From Leucobacter sp. Psy1 (GTDB taxonomy: Bacteria > Actinomycetota > Actinomycetes > Actinomycetales > Microbacteriaceae), in assembly GCF_020096995.1 (NCBI RefSeq), contig NZ_CP083692.1:186001-250000 (forward strand): DNA of 64,000 nucleotides, written 5' to 3'. A program made the position numbers and the translations under genes. The notes beneath the pieces are model-generated. The model searched no databases. It saw only the letters and a program-made list of their open reading frames with translations, and was not told where the DNA came from. This document shows positions 1-7,990 of this stretch, in pieces. Position 1 is the first letter of the stretch; the number at the start of each line of letters is the position of its first letter.

Positions 1-171
1 ACCTCGGAGACGGAGAACGCCGCGAGCCTCGTGAACATCTCCGCGGCGGCGCGCCCGCACGCGACCGTCACGGCAGGAGAGCCGGACGGCGATACCGTTC
101 TCTTGACCGTCACCTGGGGCGGTGGCTTCGCCCCGCTCTCCGCAGCCACGCTGACGACGTGCGCGGAATGA
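1..171 (+). CDS. C-terminal end of a secreted protein (partial)
   Basis: The window opens inside a reading frame that runs from base 1 to a TGA at 169-171 and encodes 56 residues. The piece is rich in Thr, Ala and Val and alternates like a beta-sandwich, ending in a Cys-Ala-Glu tail. It lies 49 bases upstream of the MoxR gene. In related actinobacteria the gene before this MoxR cluster is usually a very large Ig-like or fibronectin-III surface protein, so this is probably its last domain; that identity is inference from position, since the fragment has no diagnostic motif. Confidence 0.55.
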   Translation, partial: TSETENAASLVNISAAARPHATVTAGEPDGDTVLLTVTWGGGFAPLSAATLTTCAE

Positions 172-220
172 ACCCGCCCGTTTCGACCCACCCGACCACT
201 CTGATGAAGGAGCCTCGCGC

Positions 221-1234
221 ATGAACCCCGAGCCGCAGCAGTCCACGGCCGACGACGCCGCCCGTCAGCCGGTCATCACGCCGGATCAGGCGCAGTGGGT
301 GGCCCAGGTGTTCGACGCCTGCTCCGACGCCATCGCGGAGGTCATCCACGGCAAGCGACGGGTGATCGAGCTGGTGTTCGCGAGCGTGCTCGCCGGGGGC
401 CACGTGCTGCTCGAGGACGTGCCAGGCACCGGCAAGACCGCGCTCGCCCGGGCGCTGGCGCAGGTGATCCACGGCACCTCGACGCGCATCCAGTTCACGC
501 CCGACCTGCTGCCGAGCGACGTGACCGGAATCTCGGTGTACGACCAGCGCGCCGGCCTCTTCGAGTTCCACGCCGGCCCGGTCTTCGCGAACGTGGTGCT
601 CGCGGATGAGATCAACCGAGCGAGCCCGAAGACGCAGTCCGCCCTGCTCGAGGTCATGGAGGAGGGTCGCGTGACGGTCGACGGCACCTCGCACGACGTG
701 CCGACTCCGTTCCTCGTCATTGCGACTCAGAACCCGGTGGAGCAAGCCGGCACATACCGGCTTCCGGAGGCGCAGCTCGATCGGTTCATGATCAAGACCT
801 CGGTCGGATACCCGGACGAGGCGGCGATGATGCGGATCCTGCAGGGCGCGCGTGGGCGGAGCGAGCCGCTCGAGCCCATCGCCTCGACGAACGTCATCGA
901 ACAGGCGCAGCGGTTCGCGGCCACCACGCACGTCGGCTCTCTGGTCGCCGACTACGCCGTACGACTCGTCGAGGCCACGCGCCGAGCGAGCGAGGTGCGG
1001 CTCGGCGCGAGCGTCCGCGGCGCGCTGGCGCTCGTCCGGCTCTCCTCGGCGTGGGCTGCTGCGCACGGTCGCCACTACGTCACGCCTGACGACATCCGCG
1101 ATCTCGCGGTGCCTGTGCTCGCGCACCGTCTCATCCTTGAGCCCGAGGCGGAGTTCGACGGCGTTACGGCCGAGCAGATCGTCGGCCAGGTGCTCATGGA
1201 CGTCGAGGTGCCCCAGGAGAACGGAGGGGCGTGA
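221..1234 (+). CDS. MoxR family AAA+ ATPase
   Basis: A 337-residue cytoplasmic AAA+ ATPase of the MoxR type, a family that works as a chaperone or remodeller for partner proteins encoded beside it. Walker A is at residues 67-73 (VPGTGKT) and Walker B at 125-134 (VVLADEINRA), followed by the MoxR signature region with PKTQSALLEVMEE. Length is normal for the family. ATG at 221 follows an AAGGAG at 207-212. The stop overlaps the DUF58 gene by four bases (GTGA), so the two are translationally coupled, the standard MoxR-DUF58 pairing. The substrate is not known. Confidence 0.93.
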   Translation: MNPEPQQSTADDAARQPVITPDQAQWVAQVFDACSDAIAEVIHGKRRVIELVFASVLAGGHVLLEDVPGTGKTALARALAQVIHGTSTRIQFTPDLLPSDVTGISVYDQRAGLFEFHAGPVFANVVLADEINRASPKTQSALLEVMEEGRVTVDGTSHDVPTPFLVIATQNPVEQAGTYRLPEAQLDRFMIKTSVGYPDEAAMMRILQGARGRSEPLEPIASTNVIEQAQRFAATTHVGSLVADYAVRLVEATRRASEVRLGASVRGALALVRLSSAWAAAHGRHYVTPDDIRDLAVPVLAHRLILEPEAEFDGVTAEQIVGQVLMDVEVPQENGGA

Positions 1235-2607
1235 AAGCGAGGACTTCGCGCGCGCCGGTCTCCGCCACCGGGACGCGCGGTCGCACCATCGGGACGACCC
1301 GCTGGGGCGACACGACGCGCGCGGGCGGGGGCCAGGGCGGTGCTCCATCGCGCCGCACGCGGTTGCGGCGCTGGTGGCGTCGGTCGCGGGTGCGGGTGAC
1401 GCGACGTGTCCGCCGCGTCACGCGAACGGTCACCGCCCCCGGCTGGTTCGTGATCCTCGCCACGCTGGGGGCTACGGGCGCCGCGCTCGGTGCTGGTTGG
1501 GTCGAGGCGGCGTTCCTCGCCGTCGTCGGGGCGGTGCTGCTCGTCACGGCGGTCCCCTTCCTCGCCGGGAGCCGCTCCTATCTCATCAGGATCGTGATCG
1601 ACCGTGACCGGGTGGTGGTCGGCGATGAGGTCAGCGCCGTGGTCGAGGTCGAGAACGGCGGCGCGCGGCCAGCGTTGCCCGCGACCGCCGACCTGCCGGT
1701 GGGGGAGGCGCTGCGCGAGCTCGCGATCCCCTTCATCGGGCCGCGGGGGGCCGTGCAGTTGCCGGTCGAGATCGCTGCCGCCGAGCGCGGGGTCTTCGAA
1801 GTGGGGCCGATCACGCTGTCCAGGCGCGACCCGCTCGGCCTGCTGCATCGGGAAGCGAGATGGCGCGACCGGCACCTGGTCCACGTGCACCCCCGCACGG
1901 TGACGCTCCCGCCGGGATCCGCCGGACTCGTCCGCGACCTCGAGGGCGCGGCCAGTCGCCGCCTGACGGACGCGGATCTCTCGTTCCACGCCGTGCGCGA
2001 GTACGCCCACGGCGACGCACGGCGGAACATCCACTGGAAGTCGACGGCCAAGACCGGCGTGCTCATGGTGCGCCAGTTCGAGGAGTCACAGACGGCACGC
2101 ACGGCGATCCTCTTCGATGCGGTGCGGGCCGGATACGGGAGCGGTCAGGAGTTCGAGCTCGGCGTGAGCGTCGCTGCCTCGCTGTCGCTCCAGGCCGTTC
2201 GCGAGGGGCGCGAGCGCTTCGTCGCGTCGCAGTGGTCCTCCGGGCGCGTGCGCCCGAGCGTCGACGGACTCGAGGAGCTCCCCGCCCAGACGTCGACGAT
2301 GCTGCTCGACTCCTGGGCGGAACTCGCCCACGCCGACGAGGAGGCGCGTCCGCTCGACGAGCTCACCCGTCAACTCGCCAGGTCCAGACGTCCGCTCTCG
2401 GTGGTCTTCGCCGTCACCGGGTCCGGTGCGTCAGCGGCGCGACTCCAGCGAGCCGCCACCGCGTTCGACCCCGGCGTCGCCGTGATTGCGATCCGCTGCG
2501 AACTTCTGGCCGACCCGCATGCGCGGCGTGCGGACGCCTGCACCGTGCTCACGGTCGGCATGCTCAGCGACCTGCCGAGACTGCTCCTCAGGGGAGGCGG
2601 CGCATGA
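1231..2607 (+). CDS. DUF58 domain-containing membrane protein
   Basis: A 458-residue protein. After a basic N-terminus there is a hydrophobic hairpin of two membrane segments (about residues 72-112). The DUF58 hallmark is at 252-282: FHAVREYAHGD, then NIHWKSTAKTG, then LMVRQFEE. The rest resembles a von Willebrand A fold, as is usual for DUF58. GTG start at 1231 inside the MoxR stop, with GGAGGGG just before it. DUF58 proteins are the usual partners of MoxR ATPases; the biochemical role is unknown. Its stop overlaps the next gene (ATGA), so the cluster is one operon. The Arg/Thr/Gly-rich first 65 residues look disordered. Confidence 0.9.
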   Translation: MKARTSRAPVSATGTRGRTIGTTRWGDTTRAGGGQGGAPSRRTRLRRWWRRSRVRVTRRVRRVTRTVTAPGWFVILATLGATGAALGAGWVEAAFLAVVGAVLLVTAVPFLAGSRSYLIRIVIDRDRVVVGDEVSAVVEVENGGARPALPATADLPVGEALRELAIPFIGPRGAVQLPVEIAAAERGVFEVGPITLSRRDPLGLLHREARWRDRHLVHVHPRTVTLPPGSAGLVRDLEGAASRRLTDADLSFHAVREYAHGDARRNIHWKSTAKTGVLMVRQFEESQTARTAILFDAVRAGYGSGQEFELGVSVAASLSLQAVREGRERFVASQWSSGRVRPSVDGLEELPAQTSTMLLDSWAELAHADEEARPLDELTRQLARSRRPLSVVFAVTGSGASAARLQRAATAFDPGVAVIAIRCELLADPHARRADACTVLTVGMLSDLPRLLLRGGGA

Positions 2608-5132
2608 GCGCCGAGCAGGTGCGCGACCGCGCGGGCGCGGAATCCGGCGAGCGGGTGCCGGCTCGAGCCGGGCGCCGAGCGCGAGCGGCCGGATCGTCTC
2701 TCGGCGCCGCCGCGCTCGTGCTCGCCGTGATCCTGTTCGCCGGGATCGCTGCCGAGCCGCTGTACGACACCGACTTCCGGTGGATCACGGTCGGCGTCGG
2801 CGGGCTGCTCGCCGGTCTCGTCACCTGGGCGGGGATCCGATGGCGCTGGGGCGCATTCACGATCCCGGCACTCTTCGCGGCGTTCGCGATCGTCGTAGTC
2901 CCGCTCGCCGTACCCGATACGCCGTTCGACGACGCCGCTGCCATCCTGCGCGGCCTCATCGACGGTCTCGCAGCGGTCGCGCTGGGCTGGAAGCAGCTCC
3001 TCACACTCGACCTCCCGGTGGGTACGTATCAGGCCGTGCTCGTCCCGTTGCTCGTCACCGTCATGCTCTCCGCCTCGGGCGCGACGGCACTCGCGCTCCG
3101 CGGAGGGCGAGCCGCGCCGGTCGCGGCCGTCGGGGTGATCCTCCCGGTGGCGTTCGGCACCGCGTTCGGACCTGCCGAGGTCAGTGAGCCCCTCGTGCTG
3201 CAGGGTTGGGAGCTCGCAGCTCCCCGTGAGCTCGCGATCTGGTTCGCAGCCGGAGCCGTGGCGACGGCCTGGGTCGCGTGGTCGGCCGGAGCGGCGAGGC
3301 GACGGGCCATTAGGCTCGGACGCGCCTCGGCACGAGCGACCTCGCGGATGGCGGTGCGCCGGGTGCGGGGCAACCGTGCGGCGCGAGGCCTGGCCGGGGC
3401 GGCCCTCGTCGTCGTGGCGCTGGCCGCGGGCGCGGCGTTCGCACCGACCGTCGCGGCCGACGACCGGCGGGTACCGCGTGACCGGGTTGATCCGGAACTC
3501 GTCGTTCGCGAGCAGACGAGTGCGCTCGCGTCGTACCGGGCGTGGAAGCGCGACGGAGCCTACGACCAGTCGCTTTTCTCGGTCTCCGTCGACGGTGCCG
3601 CCCCGCATCGACTCAGACTCGCGGTGCTCGACCGTTTCGACGGTGTCGATTTCTCCGTCGGAGATGTCGCGGACACGGGGCGTTTCACTCGGTTCCCGAC
3701 GGGGGACCGGGTCGAGGATCCGACCGAGGTGCAAGTCAGATTCGACGAGGGGTATCGCGGGATCTGGATGCCGCTCGCGCCGCCGCTCGCCGCACCCCCC
3801 GAGTTCTCGGGTCCGCGCGCGGCCGACCTGACCGACGGCTTCTACCTCAATCGGTCCGCGGGGAGCGGGATCGCGGTGCCGAACGGTGCGGGCGTGCGAC
3901 CCGGGGACGCGTTCACGGCGTCGATGAGCGCGGTCGCCGATGCGTCCCTCGACGACACTCCGGCGCATACTGAACCGGGGATCGACCTGGAGGCGATGCC
4001 GCAGCTCGACCGCTGGCTCCGCGCGCAGGCGCTCCCCGCGAGCGGACCGGGCCTCGCACAGGCGATCGAGCGCCTGCGCGAGCGCGGTTATCTGAGTCAC
4101 TCGCTCACGGACGGCGAGGGGGAGAACGACTGGCTCGTCCCGCTCTCCGAGACCTACGGCACTCGCTTCGTCACCAGCCCTGGCGGGCACTCCGTCGCCC
4201 GGCTGGAGACGCTCTTCGAACAGCTCGCGGAACAGCAGAGCACGGCGGGAGAGGGCGCCACCTCGGAGATGCTGGTCGCGGGGATCGGCGATGACGAGCA
4301 GTTCGCCGCGGCCGCCGCGCTCGTCGCGCGCGCCATGGGCTTCGACTCGCGCGTCGTCGTGGGGGTGCGCCTCGACGAGGGCGTTCCCGGTGTTCCCGCG
4401 TGCGAGGCCTCCTGCGCGGGGCAGCACGTCGGAGCCTGGGTCGAGGCGCGCGGGGCCGACGGGGTGTGGGCTCCCTTCGATGTGACGCCGCAGGTGGAGA
4501 CACCGCCGCGCACCCTCACCGAGGGGGAGCGGTACCCGGAGTTCGCGACGGTCCCCGAGGAGCGCGACGCCTCCGTCAGCGACCCGCCGATCGGCGCGAG
4601 CGACTCCGAGACTGACGATGCCGACCGGGAAGAGGCGGAGGACTGGGCGGCATGGCTCGAGGCCGCACGCATCGCCGGGCTCTCCCTCGCGGCCGTCCTG
4701 CTCCTCGCGCTGCCGTTCGTCTTCATCCTCGCGGTCAAGGCGCTGCGACGCGCGTCCAGGCGCCGAGCGCGCATCCCCGAGGTGCGGGCGCTCGGAGCCT
4801 GGGACGAACTCGTCGACCGGCTGTCCGACCTCGGGCAGGAGGGCGCTGTCGCCGCCCGCACCGAGACCAGGCGAGACCTCGCGTACCGGCTCGCGCTGAC
4901 CGATGGCGACCGACTCGTCGCGGTCGTCGACCGAGCGGTCTTCGCTCCCGAGAGTGTCGCTGCCGCCGAGGCCGATGCGCTCTGGGACGCGGTCGACCAC
5001 GAGCTGGATGCCCGGAAGCGGGCGGCGGGACGCTGGGGCAGGATCCGCGCAGCGTGCTCCCTCGCCTCATTCGGCGTGCCCCGACTGGTCCGCCGCCTCC
5101 GCGAGCGGTGGACCGACAGGAGGTCGGCATGA
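2604..5132 (+). CDS. TgpA-like transglutaminase-domain membrane protein, catalytic residues altered
   Basis: An 842-residue protein with several membrane segments in the first 260 residues, an extracytoplasmic region holding a transglutaminase-like core, a late membrane segment (about 690-715) and a charged cytoplasmic tail. This is the TgpA architecture (DUF3488, transglutaminase core, DUF4129). Canonical cores read GxCxQFA and HAWVE; here residues 562-567 are GDDEQF, with Asp564 in the Cys position, and Gly610 stands before AWVE where the His belongs. The third residue, Asp626 (FDVTP), is kept. The fold is recognisable but catalysis as a transglutaminase or protease is unlikely. Start ATG 2604 overlaps the DUF58 stop. 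It may be a structural partner of MoxR/DUF58. Confidence 0.88.
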   Translation: MSAEQVRDRAGAESGERVPARAGRRARAAGSSLGAAALVLAVILFAGIAAEPLYDTDFRWITVGVGGLLAGLVTWAGIRWRWGAFTIPALFAAFAIVVVPLAVPDTPFDDAAAILRGLIDGLAAVALGWKQLLTLDLPVGTYQAVLVPLLVTVMLSASGATALALRGGRAAPVAAVGVILPVAFGTAFGPAEVSEPLVLQGWELAAPRELAIWFAAGAVATAWVAWSAGAARRRAIRLGRASARATSRMAVRRVRGNRAARGLAGAALVVVALAAGAAFAPTVAADDRRVPRDRVDPELVVREQTSALASYRAWKRDGAYDQSLFSVSVDGAAPHRLRLAVLDRFDGVDFSVGDVADTGRFTRFPTGDRVEDPTEVQVRFDEGYRGIWMPLAPPLAAPPEFSGPRAADLTDGFYLNRSAGSGIAVPNGAGVRPGDAFTASMSAVADASLDDTPAHTEPGIDLEAMPQLDRWLRAQALPASGPGLAQAIERLRERGYLSHSLTDGEGENDWLVPLSETYGTRFVTSPGGHSVARLETLFEQLAEQQSTAGEGATSEMLVAGIGDDEQFAAAAALVARAMGFDSRVVVGVRLDEGVPGVPACEASCAGQHVGAWVEARGADGVWAPFDVTPQVETPPRTLTEGERYPEFATVPEERDASVSDPPIGASDSETDDADREEAEDWAAWLEAARIAGLSLAAVLLLALPFVFILAVKALRRASRRRARIPEVRALGAWDELVDRLSDLGQEGAVAARTETRRDLAYRLALTDGDRLVAVVDRAVFAPESVAAAEADALWDAVDHELDARKRAAGRWGRIRAACSLASFGVPRLVRRLRERWTDRRSA

Positions 5133-5389
5133 AGCCCGTGTACGGCCCGCGCTCGCCGCAGACGCAGACGCCCGCGCCGGGGTCGGTCGAGGCCGGCGGG
5201 CGGATCGGACCTCCGCCGCCCGATCCCGCCCCGACGGAACAGCTGAACCAGCGTGCCGATCGCGCTTCGCTGCCGACCACGCGTCGCATCGCGGCGCGGT
5301 ACCGCGCCGTCGCCCTCGGGGGAGGACTCGTCGTGCTCGCGGTGTCGGTGACCGGGCTCTGGGTGGTGGCCGGTCTCGCATTCGGCTGA
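5129..5389 (+). CDS. Small single-pass membrane protein of unknown function
   Basis: An 86-residue protein whose ATG (5129) overlaps the TgpA-like stop (ATGA) and follows an ACAGGAGG. The first 50 residues are Pro/Gln/Gly-rich and polar; residues about 60-85 form one hydrophobic membrane segment ending at the C-terminus. No family is recognised. Tight coupling to the MoxR-DUF58-TgpA genes suggests it is an accessory of that complex. Confidence 0.75.
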   Translation: MKPVYGPRSPQTQTPAPGSVEAGGRIGPPPPDPAPTEQLNQRADRASLPTTRRIAARYRAVALGGGLVVLAVSVTGLWVVAGLAFG

Positions 5390-5470
5390 TGCGCGCTGGT
5401 CGGCGATGACACGCTAACATGGCAGCGTAATGGATTCGTGATGTGCTGCAGCCCGTGAGGAGCCGATCCC

Positions 5471-5536
5471 GTGATCAGTCGTGTGCGACGTCGCCGGCGA
5501 TCAGGCGCGCGCGCTCGCACCGGGCCCATCGGGTGA
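5471..5536 (+). CDS. Possible 21-residue leader peptide upstream of the FHA gene
   Basis: A short frame starting GTG at 5471, eight bases after an AGGAG (5458-5462), encodes a very basic Arg-rich peptide (residues 5-10 are VRRRRR) and stops with TGA at 5534-5536, four bases before the GTG (5541) proposed for the FHA protein. The Shine-Dalgarno serves this frame better than any start of the downstream gene. It may couple translation. It could equally be chance in GC-rich DNA. Confidence 0.3.
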   Translation: MISRVRRRRRSGARARTGPIG

Positions 5537-5540
5537 CGCG

Positions 5541-7088
5541 GTGGGATTATCCGGAGTGCTCGCGCCGATCCTGACCATCTGGTCGCTCGTCGGCATCGCC
5601 CTGCTGGTCTGGTACCTCTGGGCGCTCGCGCGGCTCTTCCCGCGCATCGGGCTCCCGGCGTCGGCCGGGTGGATCCCGGTGTGGAACCAGTGGCGTCTGC
5701 TTGATCGCGCCGGCCTGCCGGGATGGCTCGCGGTCCTCGTCGTGATCCCGGTGGTCGCCGTCGTGCCCTACGTCTGCTCCATCATCGCGATGCACCGATT
5801 GAACCGTGCAGCGGGGGTCGGTGCCGAGTACACGGTGCTCGGCGCGTTCCTGCCTCCGCTCTGGGCGACCCTGCTCGCTGCCGAACTGAGCGAGGACGCA
5901 CCGTTGACGCAGCCGCTCGTGCCGCAGGCGGCTCCGGCCGCCGCACCGCAGTCCGCTCCGACCTACGCCCGCGCCGGTGAGCGGGCGGTCGCTCCGGAGG
6001 CTGCTGCGCACGCCGGACTTCCCGGGCTCCCGCAGCAGCAGGCCCAGCCGGACGCCGTTCCGCAGCCGTACCGGTCCCAGCACAGTACGCCGCCGTCGGT
6101 CGCTCCGGCGTTCCTCGGCGAGGTCGATGCGGCTGCATCCGCCTCTGCCGGCCCGGTGCAGCAGCCCGACCCGCCGCACGAGCCCTGGCGAGAACTCGGC
6201 GTCGGTGACCTGCCCGCCGCACCGGCCTCGCTGCGCCCGGAAGCGGATCGAGACCGCCCGGACGGCCAGGGGCGACCGGGACCCCAGGGGCCGGGGGAGT
6301 GGTGGCTCGGACTCACGACGGAGCAGGAGTTCGCGCGTCTCGCGGCAGAGGAGCAGCGGCCCCAGCAGGCGCCCCTCCGGCCGACCACCCCGCTGCGCGC
6401 GTTCGCGTGGCCGGGCCCCGAACCGGTCCGAGATGCGGAGCCTGCTCCCGGCGGAACCGAGTCCGCGCCTCCGCTGCACCCCGTTGCCGAGCCGGCAGCG
6501 CAGGCCCAGGCCCCGCACGCTCAGGCGCCTGCCGCAGCGGCGCCTGGAGAAGCCCCGTTGCGCCCCGCATCCTCCGCGGATGCCACGCCGGCGGAGACCA
6601 CCGACCCCTCGCGGAGATTCCGTCCGCCGGTGCACCGCGCGCCTGAACCTGAACCTGACGGGTCGGCTCAGGGCCCCGAGGTGCCTGCTCCGGAGTCCGA
6701 GGACTTCGCAGGTCTCGATGACGACCTCGAACAGACCGTCGTCGCTCGGCGTCCGCGATCCACGGGCTGGATCATCGAGCTGGAGGACGGCACGACGATC
6801 CCCCTCCCGGCCGACGATGTCGTGATCGGGCGGAAGCCCTCGGCAGACGGGGTTCCCGCCGTCGCGATTCCCGATCCGAGCCGGACGCTGTCCAAGTCCC
6901 ACGCGCGGTTGCGCCGCTCGGGCGAGGTGTGGACGATCGAGGATCTCGACTCGACGAACGGCGTCGCCCTCGTGCACGAGGACGGCCGCGAGGAGGACGT
7001 CGCACCGCGCACCGCGACCGTCGCGACCCGTCGACTCATCATCGGCACGATGCGCGTCGTGCTCACACGAGAGGGCAGCGCCGAGTGA
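5541..7088 (+). CDS. FHA domain-containing membrane protein (DUF5684-like N-terminus)
   Basis: A protein of about 515 residues with three parts. The N-terminus has three or four membrane segments with the WIPVWNQWRLLDRAG stretch typical of DUF5684-like proteins. The middle (about 130-400) is Pro/Ala/Gln-rich and probably disordered. The last 100 residues are an FHA domain, with VIGRKP, SKSHARL and DLDSTNG, which binds phosphothreonine peptides. The start is uncertain: GTG 5541 is four bases after a short upstream frame, while GTG 5481 and GTG 5556 are alternatives. It overlaps the PP2C gene (GTGA), so phospho-binding and phospho-removal are co-expressed. Confidence 0.82.
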   Translation: MGLSGVLAPILTIWSLVGIALLVWYLWALARLFPRIGLPASAGWIPVWNQWRLLDRAGLPGWLAVLVVIPVVAVVPYVCSIIAMHRLNRAAGVGAEYTVLGAFLPPLWATLLAAELSEDAPLTQPLVPQAAPAAAPQSAPTYARAGERAVAPEAAAHAGLPGLPQQQAQPDAVPQPYRSQHSTPPSVAPAFLGEVDAAASASAGPVQQPDPPHEPWRELGVGDLPAAPASLRPEADRDRPDGQGRPGPQGPGEWWLGLTTEQEFARLAAEEQRPQQAPLRPTTPLRAFAWPGPEPVRDAEPAPGGTESAPPLHPVAEPAAQAQAPHAQAPAAAAPGEAPLRPASSADATPAETTDPSRRFRPPVHRAPEPEPDGSAQGPEVPAPESEDFAGLDDDLEQTVVARRPRSTGWIIELEDGTTIPLPADDVVIGRKPSADGVPAVAIPDPSRTLSKSHARLRRSGEVWTIEDLDSTNGVALVHEDGREEDVAPRTATVATRRLIIGTMRVVLTREGSAE

Positions 7089-7897
7089 GCGAGCAGGAAC
7101 CCCGGGTCGCCGCAGCCGCGCGATCGCACGTGGGCATGCACCGGACGGTGAACGAAGACTCCGTGATCGCGGAGGATCCGTACTTCCTCGTCGCGGACGG
7201 ACTCGGCGGCCACGAGGCCGGCGATCTCGCGAGCCAGGCGGCTGTGTCGGTCTTCGCGGAGGAGCTCGGCCGCCCGGCCGCGCTCCCGGCCATCGAGTAC
7301 GCGATCGAGCGTGCGCGCGCTGCGGTGCTGGACGTCTCCCGGACGACCTCCCGCGGCGCGGGCACCACGCTGTCCGGCGTGATCCGGTGCGAGCACGACG
7401 GCTTCCCCTGCTGGTACGTGGTCAACGTGGGCGACTCGCGGGTCTACCTGCTGCGGGGCGGAGCGTTCACGCAGCTCACGTCGGACCACTCCCTCTTCGC
7501 CGAGTTGGAGGCGGCCGGGCGCTCCGAGGCCGCGGACGTGCCGCGCAACGTGATCACGCGAGCCCTCGGCGCCGGGGACTCGCGGCACGATTCCTGGCTG
7601 CTGCCCATGCAGACGGGGGACCGTATCCTTGTATGCTCGGACGGGCTCACCAATGAGCTCACCGACGAGGAGCTGCGCGGCGTACTCACCGTCGGCGGAC
7701 GACCCGAGTCCGTCGCGGATGAACTCGTGCAGCGCGCGTGCGAGGCCGGAGGCCACGACAACATCAGCGTCGTGGTGGTCGACACCCTGTTCGCACTCGA
7801 GCCGCCCCCCGACACCGGTGGGACCGACGCTCAGTCGTGGGACTCGTCGTTCGTGGACACCGCCGACGACGCGACGCGCGACGCGTCCGGGCGCTGA
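7085..7897 (+). CDS. PP2C family serine/threonine protein phosphatase
   Basis: A 270-residue soluble PP2C phosphatase, a metal-dependent enzyme that removes phosphate from Ser/Thr residues. Metal-binding motifs are all present: RTVNEDS (Asp25), VADGLGGHEAG (Asp38-Gly39), CSDGLTNELT near residue 185 and GGHDNIS near 222. GTG start at 7085 overlaps the stop of the FHA gene. It is last in the MoxR cluster and is followed by a strong hairpin. No Ser/Thr kinase lies in the window, so the kinase it opposes must be elsewhere. Confidence 0.93.
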   Translation: MSEQEPRVAAAARSHVGMHRTVNEDSVIAEDPYFLVADGLGGHEAGDLASQAAVSVFAEELGRPAALPAIEYAIERARAAVLDVSRTTSRGAGTTLSGVIRCEHDGFPCWYVVNVGDSRVYLLRGGAFTQLTSDHSLFAELEAAGRSEAADVPRNVITRALGAGDSRHDSWLLPMQTGDRILVCSDGLTNELTDEELRGVLTVGGRPESVADELVQRACEAGGHDNISVVVVDTLFALEPPPDTGGTDAQSWDSSFVDTADDATRDASGR

Positions 7898-7916
7898 TCC
7901 GCTCCGCCCGAACGCC

Positions 7917-7955
7917 GCGAGCCCGCCCGGTGCTCGGGGCGCCGGGCGGGCTCGC
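7917..7955. terminator. Bidirectional hairpin terminator
   Basis: A perfect 14-bp inverted repeat, arms 7917-7930 and 7942-7955 with an 11-base loop, lies between the convergent PP2C and putP genes. It is very GC-rich and lacks a long T-run on either side. Its position 20 bases after the PP2C stop and 36 bases after the putP stop suits use in both directions. Confidence 0.8.
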
Positions 7956-7990
7956 GGTTCAGCATGCCGGCGTTCGCGCCGGCGACGGTG

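Noticed and set aside
2370-5000. 876-codon open frame on the minus strand
   Set aside because: It lies wholly opposite the TgpA-like gene, has Arg/Asp/Gly-biased composition and no recognisable domain; it is a by-product of high GC at third codon positions.
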